Source: Luidia sarsii (lineage: Eukaryota > Echinodermata > Asteroidea > Paxillosida > Luidiidae). From it: a DNA stretch of 64,000 bases. A program made the position numbers and the translations under genes. The notes under the pieces were generated by a model. It ran no database searches. It was not told where the DNA came from and saw nothing but the letters and a program-made list of their open reading frames with translations. The stretch is taken from NCBI GenBank assembly GCA_949987565.1, contig OX465115.1, positions 11,548,555-11,612,554 on the forward strand. The letters run 5' to 3'. Below, piece after piece: positions 52,801 to 63,841 of the stretch; position 1 is the stretch's first letter; each line of letters starts with the position of its first letter.

Positions 52801-55800
52801 CACCTCTATGCGCTCGGTCACCTGCAGGAACTGGACTTGGTCCAACGGCGGCTCGTCGGCAGGCGCCTGGCTGTGGGGGCCAGCTTTCTGCACCCGCTTC
52901 TTGGACGTCTGTTGGACGCTCTAAAACGAAAGCGACCCAGACAGAGAAATGACTTTCTTTCTGCGACGCCGGCTGCAATCGATTTGGCGAAGGTATTGCG
53001 GCCCACGTCACATCCGGCAATCGCTGCAGGTAAGTGTATCTAAAGTTTGCGGTGACATCATTGAAGCACATTTCTTTTGGGACGGTGTGTTACTCTGAAA
53101 AGAGCCGGTAACTCGGCCTTTCAGACAGTGTGTACTCCGCTCATCGCCACTTCTTATAAAAAGACGTATTACATGGTGTCACTGCAAACCTTCCACTTGG
53201 TACTTCCACCATGCAACCCTTTAAATTCTATCTCTGCAAGTAACTTTAATTTAAATTTGTAATTAAATCTAAAAAAAAAAAAAGGCCCTGACGTTTTGAC
53301 CCTAGATAGAGGGACCTTTCTCAAAGGCAGAATACCCGAACCCACTCTGCCACTGAGAAAGGTCTCCAGAGTTGCATTTTGGTCATCATTTTAAAACAGC
53401 AACCAAGAAATTGTTGTCACCTTGAGGCTTCCGTAGCCCTCGGAGCCGCTGGAAGAGAAGGAGGTCTGGCTGCGGCCGCTGTCCGATCGCCACTTGTCCG
53501 CCGAACCGTTCTTCTTGGGGAGGTGTCGGTGGGGAGCGATGTCTGCAACCTCCGTCTGGCCCCCGGGTTTGGTCCCGTACCCTGTGGCGAAAAATCCTCC
53601 GAAATATATAAGAGGACCGACATTTGACGCTTAACCACCGTCATTGAGCCATGCTGGTACCCCGTAAATTGTGTGGGGACTATACAAGGACGTGTTTTGT
53701 AAACCAGCGTAGGTTAGGCTTAGCGCGCTACGGTTAGGGTTATGGTTACGGTTAGAGTTAGAGTTCGGGTTGGGTTAGCGTTACTGATAGAGTTAGGATT
53801 AGGATTAGGATTAGGGTTTAGTTCAGAATTATGGTAGTTAGGGTTAGGATTAGGATAAGGGTTAGGGTTGTTTCGTGCTTGTGCCTGTAACTACCTGAGA
53901 AATGAATGAACGAATGAATGAATGAATGGGGGAGGCCTCAGCAAAACCTGGCTTCGCGCATGCGCACTTATAGCTTAGCCACGGTGGTTAAGTGCCATAA
54001 GTCGTGACGCTTATATGCCTCGAAAAATGAGGCATATATGCGTCACGACGTATGACACTCAACCACGTGGTTGGGGTATGGTTGCGCACTACACACGTAT
54101 GACGCATTGTGTATGGTTGCTGGCCTAACACACGCAACGTTGGGCACTTTGGTCCAGTTTGACCCTAACCGTAACCGTAACACTAACCGTAACGCTAACC
54201 CTAACCCAAACAACCCTAATCCTAACCCTAACCTAAACAATGCTAATCCTAACCCTAATCCTAATCCTAATCCTAACCCTAACCCTAACCACCCTAATCT
54301 TAACCCTAACCCTAATCCTAATCCTAACCCTCACTCTATCCCTAACACTAACCCAACCCTAACTCTAACCCTAACTCTAACCGTAACCGTAACCGTAACC
54401 CTAACCGTAACACCCTAAGCCTAACCTACACTGGTTTACAAAACATGTCCTTGTATAGTCCCCACACAATTAACGGAGTACCAGCGATGGTGGTTGAGCG
54501 TCATATGTCGGTTCTGTTATATATCTCGGAAAAATCGCAGCAAGTCGGTCACTGACGTGTACTTCACCTATATGATTCAAAATGGCCGGCCCGTGCTAAT
54601 CATATCACAGAGTGTGTGCAACCTTGAGAGGCTGGCCCATTGAAGAATAAACGATGCTTATGATAACGTAGCTCAGTGAACCAGGCGTTGTGGAAGCTGA
54701 GTGATTGAAGTGCATGTCAAAGTTCAACGCGGTGCTCTTTGGTTATAATTATGGACGTCGAGGAATAGGCCTACGCCACGAAAAATACTAGCGGCAAGTC
54801 GGTTTGAGGAAAACCAAAACACGTTTTATGAATGATGTTCGTGTTAATGACGATCGCTTTTCGATAATTGCAAGAAATTTGACAAAAGCTTCTTGTTTCC
54901 CCGATTATCTCTTAGCTACCGTATTTGGAGCAAAATGACGATCCAAAATAACAAAGTCATGCAAAAGTAACCTTTCTGTGGAATCGGACGTGGATAGGCC
55001 TATGCAGTTTTTATTGAAAGATATTTTGCAGCTCGCCTCCTTATTCAAATGACCAAAGTGACATGTACAAGGCCCTGGCATTTCGATACTTGCTGGAACT
55101 TGGTCAAAAGCCGAACGACGAGGACCAAAACAGATTGGAAGACGGAGAATAAATAAAAAACACGCATGCCAGAAGGATAAAGAAAGGAAGCGGGTAGACT
55201 GATTTTAGCGTGAGATCAAAATGGCCAGACAAGGGGGAAAGAAGGAATATTAATCAGGGTTTGCCCTATACTTGACGAAATGATAAGCACTGCATGTTAA
55301 GAGCTTCGCACATTTGTGACCCGGCACAGCGACACGAGAAATATCCCACCAAAACACTTTTCGAGTAAATAATGCCTGAAGTCAAAGTATCTTCTCAATT
55401 CGATAATTTTTTTTTTTGTATTTTCGGAAAGTTAATGTATTGGAGGATATTATGTCCAAAGGATTTTTCCGAAATCCGTCTCTAAATGTTGAAAAAACGA
55501 GGATTTCGGGGGGTGTTTGTGTACTGTTTTCATGAAAAATGTAATGTTCCTGCCTTTTTGAATGGCCGCTTTCGAGGAGTTAGAATGGTGCTGCTATATT
55601 GTGTCTGGTGCCTAATGAACGAGCGAAGTCCCCTTGTACTATTTACAAAAAAAATCATAGGAAAATAAATTTGATATCATTCGAAAGCTAATGGTATACT
55701 CTTTCACATCATTAGAAAATCTCAAAATCTCAAAAGTGGGGGTTATTCCTCATTATGCTGTGCCGGGTCACATTTTGGCTGCTGAAAAAAAAAGAGGCAG

Positions 55801-56648
55801 CTCGGGCCGATTCGAACCCTCGAGCCTTCTTTAGGCTAAAGTGCAGACATCTTATACTGTATATACTATAGGGAAGGCATTAAATCAATGTGGAACGATT
55901 CCAGGGAAAAGATCAAAGGGAGAATTAAGCTAAAGAGTTAAACTCAAAACAAGGATTATTAATAAGCATATAGGCCTAGCTTAATAACGCACGCACGATT
56001 GTAGTCAGCCCCTTGACATTCGTTGACAGAAACTGGAACACACAACAAATGTTACGAACTGCTTTCGAGGAGGATCTGGTTCCGACACATCGGACTCTCT
56101 TTTTAGAGTTTCATTGAAAGACGGGGGAACTCTTTTCAGCTCTCTTAGGAATTCCCCGTCAGGCTCACCACAGTGATTCTGAGTGAGTGTCTCTGAGACA
56201 GGGCTAGGCGAAGGGTCGAGGCTGGGGCTGGGCAAACGAAACACGACTGAGGTAAACGGGTACCCGATCTATATTTAGGGCCGGCAAAACTGCATTGTGT
56301 TTAATGGAAAAGTCGGTCTTTTTTCTGGCCTCGGCATTTCTCCCCATTCGAAATGCCTCATATTTTTCATTGAACCTTGCGGGTACCCGATCATTCGGGT
56401 ACCCGGGTGCCCGGTTTCTGCACTATGCCCGATTACATTGCCCAGCTCTCTATAGCGATGGAGACCGCGTCCAGAGTCACGGGCCCCGTCGGATGTATAC
56501 AAGTGCGCTCACCTTCGGCGGCCTGCCTTCGCCTCCGATGCCGGCGCGCGCCCAGCCAGAGAATTACGCAGGCAAAGGTCAGGAGAATGGCCCCCACGGC
56601 TGCACCAATCAGGACCCTGGCGTAGTCGGGTAGCTCCTCCCACCGCAT
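49552..56648 (-). CDS. SYT12: synaptotagmin-like protein (closest to SYT12), whole gene span (6 exons)
   Basis: Six exons with consistent phases (1, 0, 1, 0, 1) encode about 414 residues, the usual synaptotagmin size. Order: short luminal start; membrane span, about residues 12-33; basic stop-transfer RRHRRRR; Ser/Gly-rich linker; C2A over two exons; C2B over two exons, ending in the family's HW...[25 protein letters not shown] parallels SYT12 GEILLSLSYLPTAERL. Known: SYT12 is a vesicle protein that does not bind calcium. Seen here: LPNAYVKV and EPFVKV stand where calcium-binding C2 domains have SDPYVK, so the Asp ligands are absent. SYT14, SYT15 or SYT16 are alternatives. Confidence 0.83.
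50295..50394 (-). CDS. SYT12: SYT12-like exon 5 (first half of C2B)
   Basis: 100 bases, phase 0 in and phase 1 out; acceptor TTTCTGTCAG, donor GTGAGA. Reads [20 protein letters not shown], then [13 protein letters not shown]. This is the start of C2B ([16 protein letters not shown]), the strongest match to SYT12 in the gene. Confidence 0.85.
50787..51031 (-). CDS. SYT12: SYT12-like exon 4 (second half of C2A)
   Basis: 245 bases, phase 1 in and phase 0 out; acceptor TTTTTTCACAG, donor GTTTGG. Reads [20 protein letters not shown], then [20 protein letters not shown] and [39 protein letters not shown] is the typical C2 strand-turn region (KT...NPxFNExFxF), and [18 protein letters not shown] the later strands. 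Confidence 0.82.
51562..51901. repeat. 113-base tandem triplication
   Basis: gttccaattcattcagtaat begins at 51562, 51675 and 51788. The copies look identical, so this is a very recent duplication, in the intron between the two C2A exons. Confidence 0.93.
52019..52242 (+). promoter_or_regulatory. cluster of three TGACGTCA sites followed by a TATA-like box
   Basis: Perfect CRE palindromes at 52019-52026, 52106-52113 and 52213-52220, then ggcttatatagccac about 15 bases further. The second and third CREs lie in an imperfect inverted repeat (agccaggaactcc / ggagtgcctggct). Antisense to, and inside, the SYT12-like gene. It could be an intronic enhancer or an antisense promoter, or only a repeat. 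Confidence 0.4.
52644..52920 (-). CDS. SYT12: SYT12-like exon 3 (first half of C2A)
   Basis: 277 bases, GC-rich, phase 0 in and phase 1 out; acceptor CGTTTTAG. After a charged linker ([14 protein letters not shown]) it reads [18 protein letters not shown], the first C2 strands, then [19 protein letters not shown]. The calcium-site Asp residues expected in loop 1 are missing. Confidence 0.8.
53278..53375. mobile_element. CCTTTCTCAAAGG-family fragment
   Basis: ggccctgacgttttgaccct, then gacctttctcaaaggcag and an inverted piece, ctgccactgagaaaggt. Lies 46 bases from the donor of SYT exon 2. Confidence 0.75.
53421..53581 (-). CDS. SYT12: SYT12-like exon 2 (linker)
   Basis: 161 bases, phase 1 in and phase 0 out; acceptor TTTTTCGCCACAG, donor GTGACA. 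Reads [20 protein letters not shown], then [20 protein letters not shown] and [13 protein letters not shown]. Ser-rich, probably disordered and phosphorylatable. The acceptor abuts the outer end of the 960-base foldback with telomere-like repeats. Confidence 0.75.
53586..54545. mobile_element. nested foldback with degenerate telomere-like repeats
   Basis: Outer arms (53586-53720; 54413-54545) share tgtggggactatacaaggac and gtaaaccagcgtaggttagg. Inner arms are ggttagggttagg-type (53700-53870) and the complementary ccctaaccctaa-type (54160-54420). The core, 53985-54068, is a further hairpin around gcctcgaaaaatgaggc. About 960 bases in SYT intron 1. Confidence 0.85.
55313..55776. mobile_element. 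MITE with TGTGACCCGGC termini, copy 2 (inverted)
   Basis: Ends tgtgacccggcacagc and gctgtgccgggtcaca; the interior is the reverse complement of 26170-26636 with small changes. The 60-codon frame inside is incidental. Confidence 0.85.
55795..55860 (-). mobile_element. tRNA-derived SINE head (type A), decayed
   Basis: aggcagctcgggccgattcg holds the inverted B-box end, as at 6545. The A box is damaged. Confidence 0.45.
56513..56648 (-). CDS. SYT12: SYT12-like exon 1 (start and membrane anchor)
   Basis: 136 bases, phase 1 out, donor GTGAGC. Reads [20 protein letters not shown], then [21 protein letters not shown]. One membrane span with a Cys inside it, followed by seven basic residues, as in synaptotagmins. 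The ATG overlaps a perfect TGACGTCA palindrome (56648-56655). An upstream noncoding exon is possible. Confidence 0.78.
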
Positions 56649-56739
56649 GACGTCACCGGAATGCCACGCTCACGCACAGTTTCTCTGCTCTGTGGGAAAA
56701 CACCCACAAACACAAAATGCCATCGGTATTATTATGACA

Positions 56740-57110
56740 TCAGATCAGTTTGCAACTGTATAAACGCCCGTCGTAGTTTTTGAGTTCGCTCGGCATTGTA
56801 CGCAAACAGAGCAAACAGTGGCCATTTGGGGAATAACCTGAACTGAGTTTGCCATAAACGAACCGCTGTTCAGATTTTGTATTGTTATAGCCCTTCAAAA
56901 TCCATTCGTTTGAACTTCTGCCGGGTGGTGTTTTCGGAAAAAAAAACATTTCGCCGATCTGCAACCGTCCGTATCTAATTAGACCGAACGACCATTCGAA
57001 CGTTCACATCAGGCGGGTCGTTCAAAATAGTCGCGTTGACGACCATTGGTCATTTCGAGAACCTTTGATCCTCGTTCCGAGTGACCACGCTTGGAGGGAC
57101 AGTATGGGCA
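56740..57110. repeat. dispersed repeat, copy 1 (partner at 59283-59520)
   Basis: gtttttgagttcgctcggca, ctgttcagattttg and gagaacctttgatcctcgtt...gtgaccacgc recur in the same order at 59283-59520. Just upstream of SYT12-like exon 1. Confidence 0.75.
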
Positions 57111-57662
57111 AAAACACACACAAAAACGCCATCTGTAGATGTCATGACATCAGATCAGCTTCCAACTGTAAACCCGTTTGTGCAATACTTAATTGTTTTA
57201 TATAAATGGCGGGTTAGGGATACGAAAGTATTGCAAACTTCACTACTTACTTCATGCAATGGCCAGAAGGCATATCACACCAATGAACCTTTTCGAGGTT
57301 CGCAAAGCATCATGGGTATAGATGACAAACGTATTCTTATCGCACAACTCTATGGCGAAGCACGTAAATTCGTGAATTGTTTTTAACCACAATTCCCCAA
57401 AACCCAGATGGAGTTCAGAAATGAAACTCAAACAGAGTTTTCGTCTAGATACCAGCAACAAAATATTGTTCTTGTCGGAACGTAGAGTGGGTAGTTTCGG
57501 AGAAATCAGTAGAGATTCCCTTGGTGATTGGATGGCAAACGCGGCGCACGCATGAAGCTAGCGGCAGCACGGTGCACACATTGGGATTGTTCCTAAGGCC
57601 TACATACATGCCACGCGCCGCTAGCATCATGGAGGTCGTCTATACTGATGCTTCGCGAACGT

Positions 57663-58038
57663 TTAAAGGCCAATACAACATTGGGAAGATCGAAAAACAT
57701 CCACAGCATGTCCAAAGATTTCCCTCTAATTTACACAGTTTGTAGATGGTCGTGATAGAATCCTCATGTTGAAATTTTACGGTCTGAGATGCTGTACTTC
57801 TCGAGAAATCTTCACTCAAACATCGACATATAGTTGTATTACTCGCGAGTAATAAACTATTTCTTAGTCACCACCGAACGGTGCGAAAACTGCGACGGTA
57901 TTTTTTGCCTGTTTTACTTTCTCAGATTCCCATTTGAGCTAAAACCATCGCAGGATTTCTATTTTGGGATGTTTAATGGTTTAACACACAAACTGTGGCA
58001 ATCTTTTGACTTTTACCAATGTTGTACAGGGCCTTTAA
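57663..58038. mobile_element. TTAA-flanked MITE, copy 3
   Basis: Begins ttaaaggccaatacaacatt and ends aatgttgtacagggcctttaa; same family as 38524 and 43841. Confidence 0.85.
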
Positions 58039-61000
58039 GGTTTATTCAGAGGGCCGGACTGTTTAGTCAGGTTGTTGAATTAACCGGTACGCAAAATATG
58101 TCGGAAATAGGAGAGGTTTTGTTACGGCATGGTTAGTGTGCACAGAAACGATCCACAGTGTGCCGTACCCGGTTTAGAAACTATAGCCTAGGCCTATACA
58201 GGTATAATTATTATACCACAAATTGTTCCTATTTCATTTTTGTTGTCAGTTAAGCAAAGACATGAAAATCACTGCGTCAGTTGGCCCTAAAAGCTGGACA
58301 ACAACTCTCAAACCCCCAAAGATTCCCCCAAAATTATTTCATACCTTCGGGAAACAAGTCCTGAGAACGAACTACACGACCCAAATCTCTGCGATTGTCA
58401 CAGCGCGTCGATAGTTGGTGATCCTCGTTCCCGGATGAACATGCCGCGAGTCAACCTCGTCGTCAAGGCTTCGCTTGGGCATCAAGCCACGGGGGTGGGA
58501 TGAAGGTTGATGCTCGTTCGAATCTCAGCAGGGCCAGTTTATAATTATATCCCCCCCCGGCACCCCTGAGAGAGAGGTTTACCGAGGAGTGCAGATCGAA
58601 CGAGAAGAAAACGGAACGACGAGCCCACAGAGTCCTATTGACTCGTTCCTCCATCCACTGGCGTTGGAGGCGAAGTGGTGAAAAGCAGAGTGATGGATGC
58701 AGCGCTAACTGGTCCGGAAACGCAAACAGAAATCACTGAATCAATATTCACAAATTATGTATATCTATACATGCTGACCTATTGGCATCCGCCGCTACAC
58801 CAATCACCACGCGACGACGACCAGCGTCTGCGATAGAAAGCGCAAACTCTAAAAGGCCGAACTCAACTGGGTCTAATACCCCAGACAATACATGTTGCCA
58901 CCCGCATTTTCCTTCGCAAATAACTCAGGGTAGTTGTTTGGATTTTTGTTGTCTAAAGCTCGAGGAAGTTCCTGGTGGTATGGCATGTGATATTCACATT
59001 AGGGTTGACGATGGTATGCCCTCATTTATTTGGACTGGAGTGTCTATCATTGCATGCATGCGTGTGGCTTTCCGTTGTTTTGTTGCACGAACCAAAAATG
59101 ATTGACTGAATAACAGGCCAACAATCAAAATGGCATGATTGTGTCTCGTTTTGTACGAAGCATGCATTAGGGACATCTTCCTTGACCTAACTCGTACGTA
59201 CGACTTGTGAATAATTAGGCCTATGTTTCGGGCGTACGTACGAGTTATAGCTCAGAAAGGAATTTTTCACACCATATCCCTAATTAATACAGCTTTGTAG
59301 TTTTGAGTTCGCCCGGTATTTCATACAAACATAGCAACCAGTGGTCATCTGGGGAATAACTGAGTGTAAACTGAGTTTACCGCTGTTCAGATTTTGATTT
59401 TTTATAGAACTTCCAAATCTATTATTTTGTTTGAATATTTTTATAGCAGTGTTGCCAAGTGGTCACCTCGAGAACCTTTGATCCTCGTCCCGAGTGACCA
59501 CGCGTGCAGGGACAGCTATTTCGAAAAATAAATAACCTATAAACTGATAAAGAAAGGACACGTTGTATTATGTTTATCAATTTCCAAAGCCGATTCCTTC
59601 TCGAATACTGTCAATGCATCACAAAAATGACTGGACAACATGCACCAGTATACTAGCATCGGTGAAATTCAATTTTAATTTTTTTATTATCGTCATCTTT
59701 AAAAGAGAGATAACCAGAGAAAATCTAATTGAAAATGTTATGTGATTTGCATATTGAGAGCCAAGCACACTTTGGTCACTGATGAACAGTGTTGTTGAAA
59801 CATGGTCGTTATTTTTTTCTTTCATTTTAACATTTTAACGTTGATACTATATGGACATAAAGCATGCATTAAGTGGCCATGTTCATGTATAACAATGCAA
59901 AACTGGGCGATTTTGATATCAACTCTTCTATTTCCTATTTCCCTGACAAGGATCCATTCGAGTGTAACGGTGATTTAACACACATTTCGGGCTGTTGGTC
60001 ACCAAAAATAAACAACGTCGGTTACCGTCGGCCTACCTTCTACAGAGTTCTGCGAAGCGGCGCCATGATGAATTGTACAGCAGAACTGGCAGCGTTGACA
60101 CTGGTAGCGACTTCCAGTGCTCAGTCACAGCCAAAAATTGTCACTAACTGGTATATAGGTGCACTGTATACCGAACGGGCAACTCCTAATTTGTGGGAGA
60201 GGTATACATTTGAACCTAATAAACCCAACCACAGCATCGTACTCATTTTGGTAGGCTACGTACAGACATAGTTTTTGAATAAAAGGCAGGGGTTGAATAA
60301 AAACAGAAGGCAGAGCAAGTACAGATTGGACTGAAACGTTGCACACAGTCAATGTCCTCGGACGGTAGAAAGGAGATAATTTATATGGAGAGACAGGGTA
60401 CTGTCAGTATTATTATTAATAACCAAGCTGGTGACCAACAGTGATTGCAAAGAGACTGTGCGTAACTTTATGGCATAATGCGTATGGTTCTATACCAGAT
60501 GGTGCATTATGCTCAGCACCTACCAGTCTTCCGTACGGGTCATTGCTGTGTGTGCAAACAGGCGCCTATTATATATACCACTACTCCCTTTGTATGACCT
60601 GGTGCAGTGGTGGATGAAAATAATCATCATTTTAAAAGCCGACACAAGCCTCTAGTTTTGTATGCGGACACAGTGTGCGACAAAGTGTTATACCAACCAG
60701 TGCATATCGGCAGCAACACGAATTACGTTGGGATTTTTCACGGAGGGCGTGGACGAACTGTAAAATATATAGTATGAATTTGAGCTCAAACTCGTCAGAC
60801 GTCTGTGAATGATTCCATTATTATACTCATTGATCAAAGTGAGACGATTTTGTTTATATGCAACTGACGAAGTCTATGGCCTGCCTTTAATGTACAGTAC
60901 ATGTATATTGCGTTTTGTGTAGGACATTATTCCGATCACAAAACAATATAGAATGTACCACGCATCAAAGAAGAGGATTAAGCAGCAAATTTGTGGTATC

Positions 61001-62104
61001 ATTTCTCGTTCCTTTCTGGTATCAAACGACGGAAAAAGTGATAAATGCGGTGGAAATAGAAATTTGGGTTGAAGAGCTGAAAACCAAAATTGTGATTGCC
61101 TCTATTCCGAGATAATCACACGCAAGGCTTATAATGCTTAGCAACGTCATATATAGCAGTAGCACTGGATGACTGCCGATATTAATCAATTCCCCTCTGT
61201 TCACTGCCATGCAAAAGGTGTTGGCGAAACCGACCCATGCGCATTCATTTTGTCAGAATAGCTCGAGTAAAGCCGTGCATTTTGTACCACGTATACGTTG
61301 GCTGTGAATATGCGCATACATTGTGTTTTTATCGACGATTCTATATTCGGCCTTGGAGCTGATGCCTTATTTCCATGTGTATACTGGATATTATACGTAC
61401 TTTGATAGTGTCAAGTGCAAGGGAGTGGGATTTCTTGCATTCGGGAGCGAACTGCGGTGACACCCCAGTTAGAACTGGGACCACTCTCCACCGTCTTAGC
61501 ACTATACTAGCAATGCAGTAGATTTGCCATCCTCGCTCTCAGAATTCCTCGCTCATAATATAAGCGTGATCGATTACCGGTACTTCCCTTGCGCCCACCC
61601 TTGCTTTATCCTCGGACCAGGACAGGATTTCACGAAGCCTTACGATACATCGTAACTCAATATAATAACCCATCGATAACCCATCGCGAGTTTCAGCCAT
61701 ATATTTTGGGTGTGCATCGCTCATCGCCTTGCGATCGATCGCAAGTTACGACGGAGAGGACAAGGTTACAGCAGTTGCAGAGGTCAACAGGTCATGACGT
61801 GCATAATGCTTTACAACAAAAGTCACGCAAACGAAATGGCAACGTTTGGCATTACCGCCTCAATTCACGTTGATAAGGGGACATTTCTTTCTGTGCATGC
61901 GTATACAGCCGCTATGATGCATTTCCCCGCGAAATGCATCACTATGACTACTTTGTATCGTCAGAAATTCTCCTAATGATTACGAATCCTATCTTTCTAT
62001 ACTTGCAAGGTTTCAGCTATCTTAAAACAGTGCATTGTGGGATACTTCATTGAGTATGCAGGGCGGGTGGTTTGCCCGAGTAAACGAGAGGATGGGAATC
62101 AGAC
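58039..62104. other. no recognised gene
   Basis: Only the second dispersed-repeat copy (59283-59520) was identified. Frames at 58782-59105 (107 codons) and 59873-60271 (132 codons) show no domain, signal peptide or convincing splice context. Confidence 0.6.
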
Positions 62105-62420
62105 GCACTAAAGAATATAGGCGAGCTTAATGGGAGTACCAACATGGCGGTCATACTGGCCGGCGTATATATAGATTGCATGGTGCTGGATGCACTCTAG
62201 CCAAAGGCGAGTGCCAACATGGCAGCTATATACTGGCGTCAATGGTGCTGGATGCAGTGCACCAAAGGGTAGTGTCAGGGGGTGGCTATACTGACGTATG
62301 TAATTTCCGTGGTACTGGGCGCAGTAAAGCTAAAGGGGAGGGCAAATATGGCGGCTGTAGTAGCATTCGTTGCATGGCGCTGCATGCATGCACTGGAAAA
62401 CCACGAGACCTCCAGTCTTA
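62105..62420. repeat. degenerate tandem repeat of about 75-80 bases with aacatggcggc
   Basis: Four diverged blocks share (c)caacatggcggctata, then tactggcg, then tggtgctggatgca and ccaaaggggag. aacatggcggc resembles a YY1 site; whether that is used is unknown. Confidence 0.7.
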
Positions 62421-63198
62421 TAAATAGAGGCCAGTGGGGGCTACTCAGAAAACGTCTCACAGTATAACAGTATTCATGCAGTTATACCCAGTTCTCAGAT
62501 CATAGCATTGCACAGCATGCGAGAAGCTCTCTTTTTAAGAAACAGAGAGAGGGGTCAGTGTATTCTTCATCTGTGCCACATGTTGTCGATGCCATCCTTG
62601 CTGAGGGTCACTGAGGGATTGTATTGACCCATGTAACCAACCACCAGTAACCAAAACCACAACAAGTCGGAAGTAGCCACGGCTATACGGCTATTATTGT
62701 GAAGCCCATACATGCAACAGGTGTTGAAACAAAGGCACCAATCGAAACAACGGCTCACGGATTTCACCCAAAATGACCACTCAATCAAAATCACTCTATT
62801 CGTATCCGAAAAAGAATAAAATGCAATTATAAATATTACGGAGAAGCCACCTGACTTCCCTTCCGTTCAAAGCAGAGCCAGTTGAAGATGGACATTTTAT
62901 CGTGTACCTGTATAGCATAACGTCGATATTAGAGTCGCCTTTGCCATTATTTCGAGCGCGCAGAGATGCTGGCAGGAAGCTTTAGGAAGAATAACGAGCA
63001 CAATGATATCAACGTTGATAGAAGGTTCGAACGAAGGTTATAGCGCATGAACGTGGTACGGGTGGACATTTGTGACATTCCGTTTTGATTGAAATAACCA
63101 GACGCGTCTGCGGTTGGATTTAGTATGCAAATTCAGTGATGATACGCATGAAAAAGCCAGCCAGCTGTTGCCGCGCTGCCAGGGTAGCGTCGACCTCT

Positions 63199-63633
63199 GA
63201 CCTCGTGCCCGGACGCGATTATTTTTTCCGTACCACTAACGCGTCAAGTTGGCCCCTTAATTGCAATTGTGCGACTTGAATGAAGACCAACGCCATTTCT
63301 GCGGCTCGTTGGCAAGGGGCAAGTAGACTAGTGGGCGAGTTGGCAAGGGGCAGGTAGACTAGTGGGCGAGTTGGCTAGGGGCAAGTAGACTAGTGGGCGA
63401 GTTGGCAAGGGGCAGGTAGACTAGTGGGCGAGTTGGCTAGGGGCAAGTAGACTAGTGGGCGAGTTGGCAAGGGGCAGGTAGACTAGTGAGCAAGTTGGCT
63501 AGGGGCAAGTAGACTAGTGGGCGAGTCACGGAAATCACGTTGGTTTCCATTCAAGTCGCACAATTGCAATTAAGGGGCCAACTTGACGCGTTAGTGGTAC
63601 GGAAAAAATACTCGCTGCCCGGACGAGGTATGC
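63199..63633. mobile_element. terminal-inverted-repeat element with internal 31-base array
   Basis: Arms of about 95 bases (63199-63293; 63533-63633) share cgtaccactaacgcgtcaag and aattgcaattgtgcgacttg. Between them are about seven copies of ggcaaggggcaagtagacta gtgggcgagtt, alternating two variants (62-base higher-order period). Confidence 0.88.
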
Positions 63634-63787
63634 AGGCTCGGATCGTAAATAAATAAAATTGTTCATAAAAATCATAGGCCCTAATCCAAATAATCGTTGT
63701 CGAGTCATTACCAAATTACGCCTAGTCATTCTCCTGGCTCAAAGTGATTACAGCCAATACTTTACTTCAAGGCTTTTTAACAAACAT

Positions 63788-63841
63788 ATTTATTATTATT
63801 TATTATTATTATTATTATTATTCAGGGGATTTATTATTATT
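63788..63841. repeat. (TTA)n microsatellite
   Basis: ttattattattattattatt with one interruption, caggggat. Confidence 0.9.

Noticed and set aside
53700..54420. A true chromosome end or simple interstitial telomere
   Set aside because: The repeats are degenerate, present in both orientations and enclosed by unique inverted arms; a foldback explains them better.
58782..59105. 107-codon frame as a gene or SYT 5' exon
   Set aside because: Plus-strand frame without domain; orientation is opposite to the SYT12-like gene.
59873..60271. 132-codon frame as a gene
   Set aside because: No domain, signal peptide or splice context recognised; a length of this size is expected by chance in 64 kb.
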